Below are positions 8,976 to 21,081 of a stretch of 64,000 bases of DNA, in pieces (the stretch's first letter is position 1; the number at the start of each line of letters is the position of its first letter). A program made the translations under genes and the position numbers. The notes under the pieces were generated by a model that was not told the DNA's origin, ran no database searches, and was given only the letters and a program-made list of their open reading frames with translations. Source of the DNA: Haemophilus haemolyticus_L (GTDB lineage Bacteria > Pseudomonadota > Gammaproteobacteria > Enterobacterales > Pasteurellaceae); the NCBI RefSeq assembly GCF_003490595.1, contig NZ_QQGY01000002.1:62001-126000 (forward strand), written 5' to 3'.

Positions 8976-9524
8976 ATGCCATTCGATAAACAAAATCTTA
9001 TTTGGATTGATTTAGAAATGACCGGTTTAGATCCGGAAAAAGAACGTATTATTGAAATTGCCACTATCGTAACAGATAAAAATTTAAATATTTTGGCAGA
9101 GGGCCCTGTATTAGCGGTTCATCAGTCTGATGAATTACTCAATAAAATGAATGATTGGTGCCAAAAAACACATAGTGAAAACGGCTTAATTGAACGCGTA
9201 AAAGCCAGCAAACTTACCGAACGTGCAGCAGAATTACAAACCTTAGACTTTTTAAAAAAGTGGGTGCCAAAAGGTGCATCGCCAATTTGCGGTAACAGCA
9301 TTGCCCAAGATAAACGCTTTTTAGTGAAATATATGCCTGATTTAGCTGATTATTTTCATTATCGTCATTTAGACGTAAGCACATTAAAAGAACTTGCTGC
9401 ACGTTGGAAACCTGAAATTTTAGAAGGCTTTAAAAAAGAGAATACGCATTTGGCGCTAGATGACATTCGAGAATCGATTAAAGAGCTGGCTTATTATCGC
9501 GAACATTTCATGAAATTAGATTGA
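8976..9524 (+). CDS. orn: Oligoribonuclease
   Basis: 182-aa 3'-to-5' exonuclease that degrades 2- to 5-nt RNAs, the last step of mRNA decay. DEDDh motifs are all present: Exo [21 protein letters not shown] (Asp, Glu), Exo [14 protein letters not shown] (Asp), Exo [17 protein letters not shown] (His and Asp). The frame extends seven codons upstream, but [15 protein letters not shown] is the family start and follows AGGATACC. Divergent from rsgA; followed by a strong promoter for two tRNA-Gly genes. Confidence 0.96.
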
Positions 9525-9564
9525 CGAAAACTTCAACAAAAAATTTCTTTTTATGAAATTGCCC

Positions 9565-9592
9565 TTGCAAGCCCTAAAAATATTTGTATAAT
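9565..9592 (+). promoter_or_regulatory. tRNA-Gly promoter
   Basis: TTGCAA, 16 bp, perfect TATAAT, then a GC-rich discriminator (GCGGGCTC) typical of stringently controlled stable-RNA promoters. The predicted start is ~20 bases before the first tRNA. Confidence 0.75.
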
Positions 9593-9617
9593 GCGGGCTC
9601 ATTCACTGATGTGAACT

Positions 9618-9693
9618 GCGGGAATAGCTCAGTTGGTAGAGCACAACCTTGCCAAGGTTGGGGTCGCGAGTTCGAGCCTCGTTTCCCGCTCCA
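9618..9693 (+). tRNA. tRNA-Gly (GCC)
   Basis: 76-nt cloverleaf: acceptor GCGGGAA/TTCCCGC, anticodon stem CAACC/GGTTG with loop TTGCCAA (anticodon GCC), T-loop GTTCGAGCC, encoded CCA end. Confidence 0.98.
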
Positions 9694-9717
9694 ATTTCAC
9701 ATTATAAAAGCATTATT

Positions 9718-9793
<76 letters not shown>

Positions 9794-9799
9794 AATTTC

Positions 9800-9829
9800 A
9801 ATCCCTAGCCAAAAGGCTAGGGATTTTTT
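9800..9829 (+). terminator. tRNA-Gly operon terminator
   Basis: AATCCCTAGCC / GGCTAGGGATT stem, AAAA loop, followed by TTTTTT. Confidence 0.9.
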
Positions 9830-9884
9830 CTATCTATAAGAATAGATCGTCAAAATGTTAAAAAGTGCGGTGAGTTTTCTCAAA

Positions 9885-9925
9885 AATAAAGGCTTGTGAT
9901 TTAATAACACAAGCCTTTATTTTTT
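9885..9925 (-). terminator. Terminator overlapping the wecA stop
   Basis: AATAAAGGCTTGTG / CACAAGCCTTTATT with a short loop and flanking T/A runs. Its right flank overlaps the wecA stop codon at 9924-9926, so it could serve both directions. Confidence 0.8.
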
Positions 9926-10991
9926 ATGCTTTCTTCAATCGTTTTGCGCGACGTTTCATTCTTCTTACCCAACGAGTTATTCGCCATGCACGCGTAATTG
10001 AATAGACATAAAGGAAAAATAAAATGAAAAAGCCGACAAACATCGCCCACTCATTCACATAATAAACTTCCCCTAAAATACCGATAGTTGCACAAACTGC
10101 AGAAACAAACGTAATCAATAAAAAGGCTTGTCTTGATGTTAAACCCGCTCTCACCATTAAATGATGAACGTGTAAACGATCTGGGCGGAATGGGCTTTTG
10201 CCTTTACGTACACGGCGATAAATAATCGCAACCATATCAATCAAAGGAATCGCAATAATCCAAAGTGCGGTTACTGGATTCATCGGATGCCCTTTTCCTT
10301 GCGTACTCAATAACAAAATCCAAATAATGGTAAAGCCAATTAATGTACTTCCCGCATCCCCCATAAACACCTTATATTTTGGGCCAAATGGAATCCCTAG
10401 ATTTAGCATCAAATAAGGTAAAATCGACACGATTAAAGCAAAACTCCAATGCGCCATATCCATTTGCCCATCTCGATACATCAAGAAACCAATCGCGGCA
10501 AAAGAAACGCAAGAAAGCCCACCGAGCAATCCATCAATACCATCAATCATATTAAAGGCATTAATAATCGCAATAGTGGCAAAGACGGTAATAATCAAAC
10601 CAATTGAACCAAGCGTTAACTGGAAAGGCCCTAAAATTTGACCTAAATGATCAAGATAAACATTCCCGAGATCGATCATTAAAATCGCCAGTATTGCTTG
10701 AATCCCTGCTCTTAAGAAAGGACTGATATCAAAGCGATCATCTAAAATCCCTATCGCCAATAAAACAAAAATACTGAACAAATAGAGATAAGGTAATCGA
10801 AGTTGATCCCATTCCATCAGGTAATAGCAAAGATTTCCAACAAAAAGCGATACACCACCGATTAGCGGAATTGCGCCTTGATGACGTTTACGATAGTTTG
10901 GCTTATCAACTAATCCAATCCAATTGGCAACTGGTCGCATCACAATCAATGTTAAAAATGCGCCAATAAAAGTAACAAAAATACTCAGCAT
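9924..10991 (-). CDS. wecA: Undecaprenyl-phosphate GlcNAc-1-phosphate transferase
   Basis: 355-aa polytopic inner-membrane enzyme that transfers GlcNAc-1-phosphate to undecaprenyl phosphate, priming cell-surface glycan synthesis. About ten hydrophobic helices alternate with cytoplasmic loops bearing the family motifs LVDKPNYRKRHQGAIPLIGG, the Asp-rich LAIGILDDRFDISPFLRA, NAFNMIDGIDGLLGG, VFMGDAGSTLIGF and the C-terminal HVHHLMVRAGL His-rich motif. The C-terminus is very basic (RRMKRRAKRLKKA). It stands alone; the surface glycan made from it cannot be told from this window. Confidence 0.92.
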   Translation of the reverse strand: MLSIFVTFIGAFLTLIVMRPVANWIGLVDKPNYRKRHQGAIPLIGGVSLFVGNLCYYLMEWDQLRLPYLYLFSIFVLLAIGILDDRFDISPFLRAGIQAILAILMIDLGNVYLDHLGQILGPFQLTLGSIGLIITVFATIAIINAFNMIDGIDGLLGGLSCVSFAAIGFLMYRDGQMDMAHWSFALIVSILPYLMLNLGIPFGPKYKVFMGDAGSTLIGFTIIWILLLSTQGKGHPMNPVTALWIIAIPLIDMVAIIYRRVRKGKSPFRPDRLHVHHLMVRAGLTSRQAFLLITFVSAVCATIGILGEVYYVNEWAMFVGFFILFFLYVYSITRAWRITRWVRRMKRRAKRLKKA

Positions 10992-11097
10992 AGTGTGACC
11001 CTAAAATTTTTTTGTAAAGGATAACATAAGGCAAATTTACCTAGAAATATATTTTTCAAGAACCACTATTTTTCACTTCAACGCCCGTATTTTTATA

Positions 11098-11126
11098 AAA
11101 AATGCGGTCCAAATTGACCGCACTTT
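11098..11126 (-). terminator. Inverted uptake-signal terminator after TAA 1
   Basis: Minus strand AAGTGCGGTC...GACCGCATTTTTTA: two opposed uptake-signal cores form the stem, followed by T-run, 17 bases after the TAA 1 stop. Confidence 0.75.
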
Positions 11127-11142
11127 TACTCTTATCCTTATT

Positions 11143-14038
<2,896 letters not shown>

Positions 14039-14223
14039 ATAAACTCCGATATTTAAGATTTAAGTACAACAGTTATGAGCAAACAATACAAAACTCGTTG
14101 TACACCTACAAACAGAAAAGTATCTTATTTGTATCACACAAAAAAATCAATCAAATCGAAAAAAACAAGAAAAAGTGCAATTGGATGTTTTTTGTTCTTT
14201 ATTTTATTAGAGCGTATAAATAT

Positions 14224-16815
14224 TCACCTAATTCGCTGAATAATAACACTGTTCAATCTTTCCCTTTCCTCTCTCGCAAGAGCTTGCCCCAATTGGTTCG
14301 TCAAAATAAAAAAATCCTCGGCTTTTTCGCCTACAGTAGTAATTTTCGCATTCAATAAATTGAGATTTAACTCAGTAAAAATCTGGCTCACTTGGGCTAA
14401 TAAACCTGGTTTATCCAACGCAACCAGTTCCATTTCAGTATGCTCTTTTTTATTTTCGTGTAAAAAACGCACGTCAGTTTGCACAGTAAAATGTTGAAGC
14501 TGACGATTCGGCGTAATAGAAAGTGCGGGTAATTTTTCACTTTGAAGGGCTACTGTTAGAGCTTGCTCTAGTTCTCGGCGACGATCAAATTCAACCAATT
14601 CACCGTTAAGTTCTGTGATGATAAAGCTATCAAAAACATAACCATCTTGTGTCGTAATAATCTGCGCATCGTGGATACTGAATTTTTTTGCGCCAATGGT
14701 ACTCACCACTTTATTAAATAAGTGCGGTTGATCTTGGCAATAAATAAACACTTCCGTACCGCCAAGTGAAAAGCGATTACTAATTTTCACTAATAATGCC
14801 TCAGCGAAATCCACTAGCAAACTAGTATGCCACGCGATTTGTTTTGGCGTATTACGCACAAAATAATCTTCAGGACAACGAGCCCATAATTGCTCAATCG
14901 AGATTGGTGCAATATCGGAATAATCCTGAGTTAAAATTTGTTGTGCAAGTTTTCGGTTTTCTTCCGATTTTTCTGAATAATCAAGCAATTCTTTCATGCC
15001 TTGTGCAAATTGCTGTTCGGTAAATTCATATAAAGAGGCAAAAAGCGAACGTTTCCAGCTATTCCATAAATTACCATTAGTTGCACAAATATCCGCCACC
15101 GTTAAACAAGTGAGATAATCTAATCGAACTTGATTTTGCACGGCTTCCGCAAAATTCATGACGACTTCAGGATCATGAATATCACGGCGTTGCGCCGTAA
15201 TTGACATCAGCAAATGGGATTTTACGAGCCAAGCAAGGGTATCAATTTCTCGACGATCTAAACCATGTAATTGCGCAAAATTTGCCACATCTTTTGCGCC
15301 AAGCTCTGCGTGATCACCGCCCCGCCCTTTTGCAATGTCGTGGAATAACGCCGCAATATAAAGCAAAGTGCGGTCAGAAAGTTGACTAAAAATTCGATGA
15401 GCAATGGGATGTTCTTGCGCACTTTCCTGTGACAAAAAACTTTCCAATTTCAACATCACGCGCAATGTATGCTCATCCACCGTATAAATATGGAATAAAT
15501 CAAATTGCATTAATCCCTCAATGGCTTGCCATTGGGGAAGATACGCAGTTAATACGCCATATTGGTGCATCGGCATAAACGCACGCTTAATTGCATTAGG
15601 TTGATTAAACAAACGTAGAAATTTTTCTCGAGCTTCAGGAATTTCGCATAATTTTTGTGATAATTGCTCCAAGGAAATTTGTAATTGACGCAAGGTATCA
15701 GAATGAATATTGGCCTGTTCATACTGCGTTAAATAAAAGAATAGATCTAACATTCGCTCTGGTTTTTCTTGAAAAACAAAGCTATTACGCAAACATAAGC
15801 ATTGGTTAATCAGTTGGAAATCATCGTCTAACTGATGAATCACGCTATCCTGATTTGATGAAAGCACATTTTCTCTATAATGCTGAATCAGCAAATTACT
15901 AATCAGCGAAATTCGGTGCAATGCTTGAAAAAAACATTTCATCATTTTTTCCACAGCTTGATTGCCTTCACCTCGGAAACCCAACAATTCACTGACTTTA
16001 ATTTGACGATCAAACAACAGACGATTATCGTAACGTTTCAAAATCAAATGCAAAGCGAACCGCACTTTAAATAAAAATGCACGACTTTCTTGTAGTTGCT
16101 GATATTCTTGAGGATAAATAAAACCACTTTGTAAAATGGCCTCAAGGGTCAAAGCCCCAGAATGGCGCAACGCCACCCAATACAACAAATGCAAATCACG
16201 CAAACCTCCAGGACTATACTTAATATCTGGCTCAAGGTTATAAGCCGTATTGTGATAACGCTGATAACGTTCCATTTGCTCTTGCACTTTGGCGTTAAAA
16301 AAATCCTCTTTCGACCAAAAATCATCACGTTTTAGCAATTCATTTAGCGCATCAAAGTGCGGTCGATTTCCAGCAAGAAATCTTGCTTCTAATAAATTGG
16401 TGGCAATCGTAATATCTTGTTTTCCTTCCGATTCGCATTGTGCTAAGGTTCGAACACTATTTCCCACCTCAAAACCACAATCCCATAAAAATTGGATAAA
16501 TTGAGTAATTTTTTCTTCAATTTCTGGGCTAGGTATTTGCTCGACTAAAATCAAAAAATCTAAATCTGACAAAGGAAACATCTCACGCCGTCCATAACCG
16601 CCCACCGCAATTAAAGAAATGCCTTGCTGTTCACTTAATCCTATTTCCTGCCAAAGTTGAATCAATAAGGCATCATAAAAATCACAGCGATTTTCAATAA
16701 GCTCAAAAATGGAATAACAAGAAAAATTCTCGAGCTCAAATTGCTTGAGATTTTCTCGTTCAATTTTGACCGCACTTGGCGTTAAAGGAGAAGATAGTGT
16801 CGGAGAAAATAGCAT
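14224..16815 (-). CDS. glnD: Bifunctional [protein-PII] uridylyltransferase/uridylyl-removing enzyme
   Basis: 863-aa nitrogen sensor that uridylylates PII when glutamine is low and removes UMP when it is high. Domain order: nucleotidyltransferase with GGYGRREMFPLSDLDFLIL (residues ~67-85), a central helical region, HD hydrolase with ALFHDIAKGRGGDHAELG (~500), and two C-terminal ACT domains (~690-860) for glutamine sensing; NSVIIQRIR ends the protein. The start at 16815 is the only one giving full N-terminal coverage. It sits between TAA 1 and map with no evident operon partner. No glnB or glnA lies in the window. Confidence 0.95.
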   Translation of the reverse strand: MLFSPTLSSPLTPSAVKIERENLKQFELENFSCYSIFELIENRCDFYDALLIQLWQEIGLSEQQGISLIAVGGYGRREMFPLSDLDFLILVEQIPSPEIEEKITQFIQFLWDCGFEVGNSVRTLAQCESEGKQDITIATNLLEARFLAGNRPHFDALNELLKRDDFWSKEDFFNAKVQEQMERYQRYHNTAYNLEPDIKYSPGGLRDLHLLYWVALRHSGALTLEAILQSGFIYPQEYQQLQESRAFLFKVRFALHLILKRYDNRLLFDRQIKVSELLGFRGEGNQAVEKMMKCFFQALHRISLISNLLIQHYRENVLSSNQDSVIHQLDDDFQLINQCLCLRNSFVFQEKPERMLDLFFYLTQYEQANIHSDTLRQLQISLEQLSQKLCEIPEAREKFLRLFNQPNAIKRAFMPMHQYGVLTAYLPQWQAIEGLMQFDLFHIYTVDEHTLRVMLKLESFLSQESAQEHPIAHRIFSQLSDRTLLYIAALFHDIAKGRGGDHAELGAKDVANFAQLHGLDRREIDTLAWLVKSHLLMSITAQRRDIHDPEVVMNFAEAVQNQVRLDYLTCLTVADICATNGNLWNSWKRSLFASLYEFTEQQFAQGMKELLDYSEKSEENRKLAQQILTQDYSDIAPISIEQLWARCPEDYFVRNTPKQIAWHTSLLVDFAEALLVKISNRFSLGGTEVFIYCQDQPHLFNKVVSTIGAKKFSIHDAQIITTQDGYVFDSFIITELNGELVEFDRRRELEQALTVALQSEKLPALSITPNRQLQHFTVQTDVRFLHENKKEHTEMELVALDKPGLLAQVSQIFTELNLNLLNAKITTVGEKAEDFFILTNQLGQALAREERERLNSVIIQRIR

Positions 16816-16866
16816 ATGAATTGCCTTTTGTTAAATCGAAGTCACTTTATTATAAAGAAAAATAAA

Positions 16867-16888
16867 AAGGGCGTATATCTACGCCCTT
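16867..16888 (-). terminator. Terminator after map
   Basis: Stem AGGGCGTA/TACGCCCT with TATC-type loop; on the minus strand it is followed by TTTTTATTTTTC. 20 bases after the map stop. Confidence 0.8.
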
Positions 16889-16907
16889 ATCTTATAATTT
16901 TATGCGA

Positions 16908-17714
16908 TTACACATTCACCATAATCCGTGAGATTCGACCTTCTGCAATTTCTTCATCGCGGATAGTCATTACTTCACAACCAGTTTCTGTCACAACAAG
17001 TTGATGTTCATATTGTGCTGAATGACTACGATCTTTGGTTTTTACTGTCCAACCATCTCCCATAAGACGCACTTCTTTTTTGCCCGCGTTAATCATTGGC
17101 TCAATCGTAAACACCATGCCTGGTTTTAAAATCACGCCACCATCATCGGCATAATAATGCAATACTTGAGGTTCGCAGTGAAATTCTGTACCGACACCAT
17201 GTCCGCAATATTCGCGCACAACGCTGAAAGTTTGACTTTCAGTATATTTTTGCACAGCTTTACCTATTTCATTTAAACGAATACCTGGTTTTACCGTGCG
17301 CAATCCCACGTATAGGGCTTCTTGTGCCGCTTCCACTAATTTTTTACTACGAATATTCGTTTCACCGCCCACGATATACATTTTTGAGTTATCGCCAAAA
17401 TAACCGTCTTTAATCACCGTGACATCAATGTTCACAATATCGCCATTTTTTAGCACTTTATCGTCACTTGGAATACCGTGACAGACAACTTCGTTAATGG
17501 AAATACAAGTAGCCTTTGGGAAACCATGATAATTCAAACAAGCGGGAATAACTTTTTGTTCATTCACCATATATTCATGGCAAATTCGATCAAGTTCACC
17601 TGTAGTTACACCTGCTTTTACGTAAGGTTCAATCATCACCAGCACATCTGAAGCCAATTTGCAGGCCTCACGTAGTTTTACAATTTCTTTTTCTGTTCTA
17701 ATTGGAATAGCCAT
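16908..17714 (-). CDS. map: Type I methionine aminopeptidase
   Basis: 268 aa (E. coli 264). Removes the initiator methionine from nascent proteins. The five dinuclear-metal ligands are in place: two Asp in NIDVTVIKDGYFGDNSKMY, His in YCGHGVGTEFH, Glu in FTIEPMIN and Glu in YEHQLVVTETG. The entry His is in CLNYHGFPKATCIS. Monocistronic here, with its own terminator; rpsB, its usual partner in other gamma-proteobacteria, is absent from the window. Confidence 0.96.
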   Translation of the reverse strand: MAIPIRTEKEIVKLREACKLASDVLVMIEPYVKAGVTTGELDRICHEYMVNEQKVIPACLNYHGFPKATCISINEVVCHGIPSDDKVLKNGDIVNIDVTVIKDGYFGDNSKMYIVGGETNIRSKKLVEAAQEALYVGLRTVKPGIRLNEIGKAVQKYTESQTFSVVREYCGHGVGTEFHCEPQVLHYYADDGGVILKPGMVFTIEPMINAGKKEVRLMGDGWTVKTKDRSHSAQYEHQLVVTETGCEVMTIRDEEIAEGRISRIMVNV

Positions 17715-17850
17715 TTTATTTCACCCTTTTTGAAAAAATTTTTGCCAGATTATAGCATGATTTCTAGGAAAAAACTGGATTACACTTGAATGGAGTAAAT
17801 GGTTATTAGATAATAACGAAATTCAAATTTTCGGGAAGCGGGAAATAATT

Positions 17851-18195
17851 ATGACAGATAACATTGCAGTACCATTGATATTTACTGATGCAGCAGCGAA
17901 TAAAGTAAAAAGTTTAATCAGCGAAGAAGAAAATACTAATTTGAAATTACGCGTGTATATCACGGGTGGTGGCTGTAGCGGTTTCCAATATGGTTTTACT
18001 TTTGATGAAAAAGTGAATGAAGGCGATTTAACGATTGAAAAATCAGGGGTTCAACTTGTAATTGACCCAATGAGTTTACAGTATTTAATCGGTGGTACCG
18101 TCGATTACACTGAAGGTTTAGAAGGCTCACGCTTTACTGTAAATAATCCAAATGCTACCAGCACTTGTGGCTGTGGTTCATCCTTTAGTATCTAA
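17851..18195 (+). CDS. erpA: Iron-sulfur cluster insertion protein ErpA
   Basis: 114-aa A-type Fe-S carrier that delivers clusters to apoproteins, including isoprenoid enzymes. The three cluster cysteines are Cys42 (GGGCSGFQYGF), Cys106 and Cys108 (STCGCGSSF). The start follows GGGAAGCGGGAAATAATT. It is followed after one base by yacL, so the two are translationally linked, with mrcB 6 bp further on. Confidence 0.96.
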   Translation: MTDNIAVPLIFTDAAANKVKSLISEEENTNLKLRVYITGGGCSGFQYGFTFDEKVNEGDLTIEKSGVQLVIDPMSLQYLIGGTVDYTEGLEGSRFTVNNPNATSTCGCGSSFSI

Positions 18196-18196
18196 G

Positions 18197-18550
18197 ATGG
18201 ATTTTCAATTTACACATTATCAAGGCAATGTATCCGTAAAATGTTCGATGGAACACATTGCCCTTGCTAACTGGTTCAATACAGAAGTGCGGTCAAATCC
18301 AAAGGCGATTTTGACCGCACTTTCTACTGCGCAATCACTCTCTGAAAATCAAGAAGAGATCTTAATCGGCGCAGAATATACATTGTTTTTAGATGCTGAT
18401 GAAGTAATGGTACGAGCGAATAATCTCGCCATTGAAACAGATGAAATTTTGGAAGACGATTTTCATTATTATGATGAAGAAAGCATTGCTTTTTGTGGCA
18501 CGCAAGATTTTATCCATTTCCTCGAAGCTTATGTTGATTTTATCTCTTAA
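18197..18550 (+). CDS. yacL: UPF0231 family protein YacL
   Basis: 117-aa acidic soluble protein of unknown function, conserved in gamma-proteobacteria. The frame stays open upstream inside erpA, but MDFQFTHYQGNVSVKCSMEH at 18197 is the family start, one base after the erpA stop. The C-terminus is notably acidic (ILEDDFHYYDEESIAF). Codons ~31-42 include two opposed uptake signals (AAGTGCGGT at 18285 and ACCGCACTTT at 18314) as coding sequence. No catalytic motif is apparent. Confidence 0.85.
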   Translation: MDFQFTHYQGNVSVKCSMEHIALANWFNTEVRSNPKAILTALSTAQSLSENQEEILIGAEYTLFLDADEVMVRANNLAIETDEILEDDFHYYDEESIAFCGTQDFIHFLEAYVDFIS

Positions 18551-18556
18551 CCGACT

Positions 18557-20914
18557 ATGACCATCGAAAACGTTCAAAAAAATCCCGAAGAAAAAACACC
18601 TAAAAAACGCCGTTCTTTCAAAAGCTTTCTATTAAAAGTAGCGTTTAGTGGTGCGGTATTAACCGTATTTTATGGCGGATATTTAGATTGGCAAATCCGT
18701 TCAAAAATGGATGGGCAAATTTGGCGTTTGCCCGCTGAAGTGTATAGCCGCATTGAAAGTGTGAAAATTTCAGATAATCTCGCTTTCGATGAAGTGATTC
18801 AAATTTTATTAGATAACGAATATCGCCAAACTACCATGGTAGCGGCACCAGGCGATTTCAAATTAGAAGATGATACCATTGTGGTTCTTCGTCGAGCTTT
18901 CCCTTTCCCTGATAAACCAGAACCACAACGAGTTTTACGTTTACGTTTTGTCGATAACAAACTTAATCGAATTGAAGATCTCGTTGCCGTAAAAGCAATC
19001 GATGAATTTCGCCTTGCACCAAAATTGATTGCAATGTTGGAATCTGATAATGAAGATCGCCTTGCAATTCCTTTACAAAATTACCCGCGCTTATTGATTG
19101 ATGCCTTAATTTTAACGGAAGATCGCCGTTTTTATGATCATCACGGTATAAATCCAGTGGGGATTATACGCGCATTAATTACCAATATTCGTGCAGGACA
19201 AACCGTACAAGGTGGGAGTACGCTCACTCAACAACTCGTGAAAAATTTATTTTTATCAAGTGAACGTACGATCACACGTAAAGCGAACGAAGCCTTAATG
19301 TCATTACTATTAGATTGGCGTTATGATAAAAATCGTATTCTCGAGACCTATCTCAATGAAATTTATCTCGGACAAAATGGCGATACGCAAATTCATGGTT
19401 TTGAATTAGCCAGCCAATTCTATTTTGGTCGTTCAATTCGTGAAATTAGCTTGGATCAAATTGCACTTTTAGTCGGGATGGTCAAAGGCCCTTCACTTTA
19501 TAATCCTTGGCGTAATCCTCAAAATGCCTTAGAACGTCGTAATGTTGTTTTAAAGCTCATGCTTGAACATAAAATGATCGGTGATGAACTTTACCAATTA
19601 TTAAGCCAACGACCTTTAGGTGTTCAACAAAAAGGACAAATCTCCCGTAAATATCCGTCATTTATTCAAACTTTACAGGCGGATTTACGTCGTGAACTAG
19701 GCGAACATAAAATATCCAGTTTACTTGGCGCACGGATTTTCACCACAATGGATTTAAAACAGCAAGCCCAAGCAGAAAATGCAGTGGTGAATACAGTTTC
19801 ACAACTACAACTGAAAACGAAAAATCCATATTTAGAAGGCGCCATGATTGTTGCGGATTACCGTGTGGGTGAAATTCGTGCGGTAGTGGGTGGTTTGCAA
19901 ACGCAATATGCAGGCTTTAATCGTGCATTAATGGCAAAACGTCAGATTGGTTCTTTAGTCAAACCATCAATTTATTTGACCGCACTTTCGAATCCAGAAC
20001 AGTTCCGTTTAAATACCCCAATTAACAACCAACCAATTACGATTAATGTCAAAGGTAGCCCGCCGTGGCAGCCGCGCAACTATGACAAAAAATATAGTGG
20101 TTCAGTGATGTTAATGGATGCCTTAGCGCGTTCTTTAAATATTCCGACTGTGAATATTGGGATGAAAGTCGGCTTGAGCAAAGTCATTGATACACAAAAA
20201 GCGATGGGATGGGATAATGTGGAAATTCCAAAAGTGCCTGCGATGTTGCTCGGGGCTTATACCATCTCACCTTATGATGTAACTAAACTTTATCAAACTA
20301 TTGCGAATCAAGGTGGGCGGATTGAACTCACAACTGTCGATACCATTGCGGATCGTCAAGGAAATATCATTTATCAACATGATAAAACCGCAAAACAAGT
20401 GGTTCCACAAGAAGCCGCATTCCAAACGTTATTTGCGATGCAACAAACTGTTGAACGTGGTACAGCTCGTAGCTTACAAAATGATTATGCGGATTTACGT
20501 TTAGCTGGTAAAACAGGGACAACAAATGATGCGCGTGATACTTGGTTTGTGGGCATCGATGGAAAAAATATCAGCACGGTTTGGCTTGGTCGCGATGATA
20601 ATGGCGAAACAAAACTTACCGGTGCATCGGGTGCATTACAGATTTATAAAGATTATTTAAGCCATACTTATATTGAAAAATTGAAGCTAAATAAACCCTC
20701 AAATATGAAATGGGTTGGTATTACCCAACATGGTAGCTGGGATTGTGACAGTAATCGAGTGATCCCAGTTTGGGTGAATAATGGGCAGAATTTCTGCGGA
20801 GGCACATCAACGACTTCTCCATCGCCAGCTACTCCACCAGCTGAAACAGAAATCGCCCCTCGACAGGAAAGCGTCTGGGATGTATTGGATAACCCAAATC
20901 CACCCGCACAATAA
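18557..20914 (+). CDS. mrcB: Penicillin-binding protein 1B (bifunctional transglycosylase/transpeptidase)
   Basis: 785-aa class A PBP that polymerises and cross-links peptidoglycan. A short basic cytoplasmic tail (KKRRSFKSF) precedes the single membrane helix (~residues 24-44). A UB2H-type domain follows (~65-150), then the GT51 domain (EDRRFYDHHGINPVGIIRAL with catalytic Glu; QGGSTLTQQLVKNLFL). The transpeptidase has SLVKPS (SxxK serine), RSLN (SxN) and KTGTTNDARDTWFVG (KTG). The tail is Pro/Thr/Ser-rich. Third gene after erpA and yacL with a 6-bp gap. Confidence 0.95.
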   Translation: MTIENVQKNPEEKTPKKRRSFKSFLLKVAFSGAVLTVFYGGYLDWQIRSKMDGQIWRLPAEVYSRIESVKISDNLAFDEVIQILLDNEYRQTTMVAAPGDFKLEDDTIVVLRRAFPFPDKPEPQRVLRLRFVDNKLNRIEDLVAVKAIDEFRLAPKLIAMLESDNEDRLAIPLQNYPRLLIDALILTEDRRFYDHHGINPVGIIRALITNIRAGQTVQGGSTLTQQLVKNLFLSSERTITRKANEALMSLLLDWRYDKNRILETYLNEIYLGQNGDTQIHGFELASQFYFGRSIREISLDQIALLVGMVKGPSLYNPWRNPQNALERRNVVLKLMLEHKMIGDELYQLLSQRPLGVQQKGQISRKYPSFIQTLQADLRRELGEHKISSLLGARIFTTMDLKQQAQAENAVVNTVSQLQLKTKNPYLEGAMIVADYRVGEIRAVVGGLQTQYAGFNRALMAKRQIGSLVKPSIYLTALSNPEQFRLNTPINNQPITINVKGSPPWQPRNYDKKYSGSVMLMDALARSLNIPTVNIGMKVGLSKVIDTQKAMGWDNVEIPKVPAMLLGAYTISPYDVTKLYQTIANQGGRIELTTVDTIADRQGNIIYQHDKTAKQVVPQEAAFQTLFAMQQTVERGTARSLQNDYADLRLAGKTGTTNDARDTWFVGIDGKNISTVWLGRDDNGETKLTGASGALQIYKDYLSHTYIEKLKLNKPSNMKWVGITQHGSWDCDSNRVIPVWVNNGQNFCGGTSTTSPSPATPPAETEIAPRQESVWDVLDNPNPPAQ

Positions 20915-20970
20915 TTAATCTCGGTATATTTCTAATAGTAAGCAAATATTTTGAAGCAAAAAAACTACAC

Positions 20971-20998
20971 ATCCCCTGAAATTTTAGGGGATTTTTTA
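20971..20998 (+). terminator. mrcB terminator
   Basis: ATCCCCT / AGGGGAT stem with loop GAAATTTT, followed by TTTTTTAT. Confidence 0.85.
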
Positions 20999-21012
20999 TT
21001 TCTTTTAAAAAA

Positions 21013-21028
21013 TAGCAAACGTTTGCTT
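21013..21028. promoter_or_regulatory. PurR operator upstream of purC
   Basis: TAGCAAACGTTTGCTT, centred on the perfect palindrome AGCAAACGTTTGCT, matches the PurR box (ACGCAAACGTTTGCGT) at the whole central core. It lies 54 bases before purC, in position to repress it when purines are abundant. Confidence 0.85.
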
Positions 21029-21081
21029 TAAAAGTGCGGTACAATACGCACCAGTTTTTACTTTCATACAGGTGCAAAACG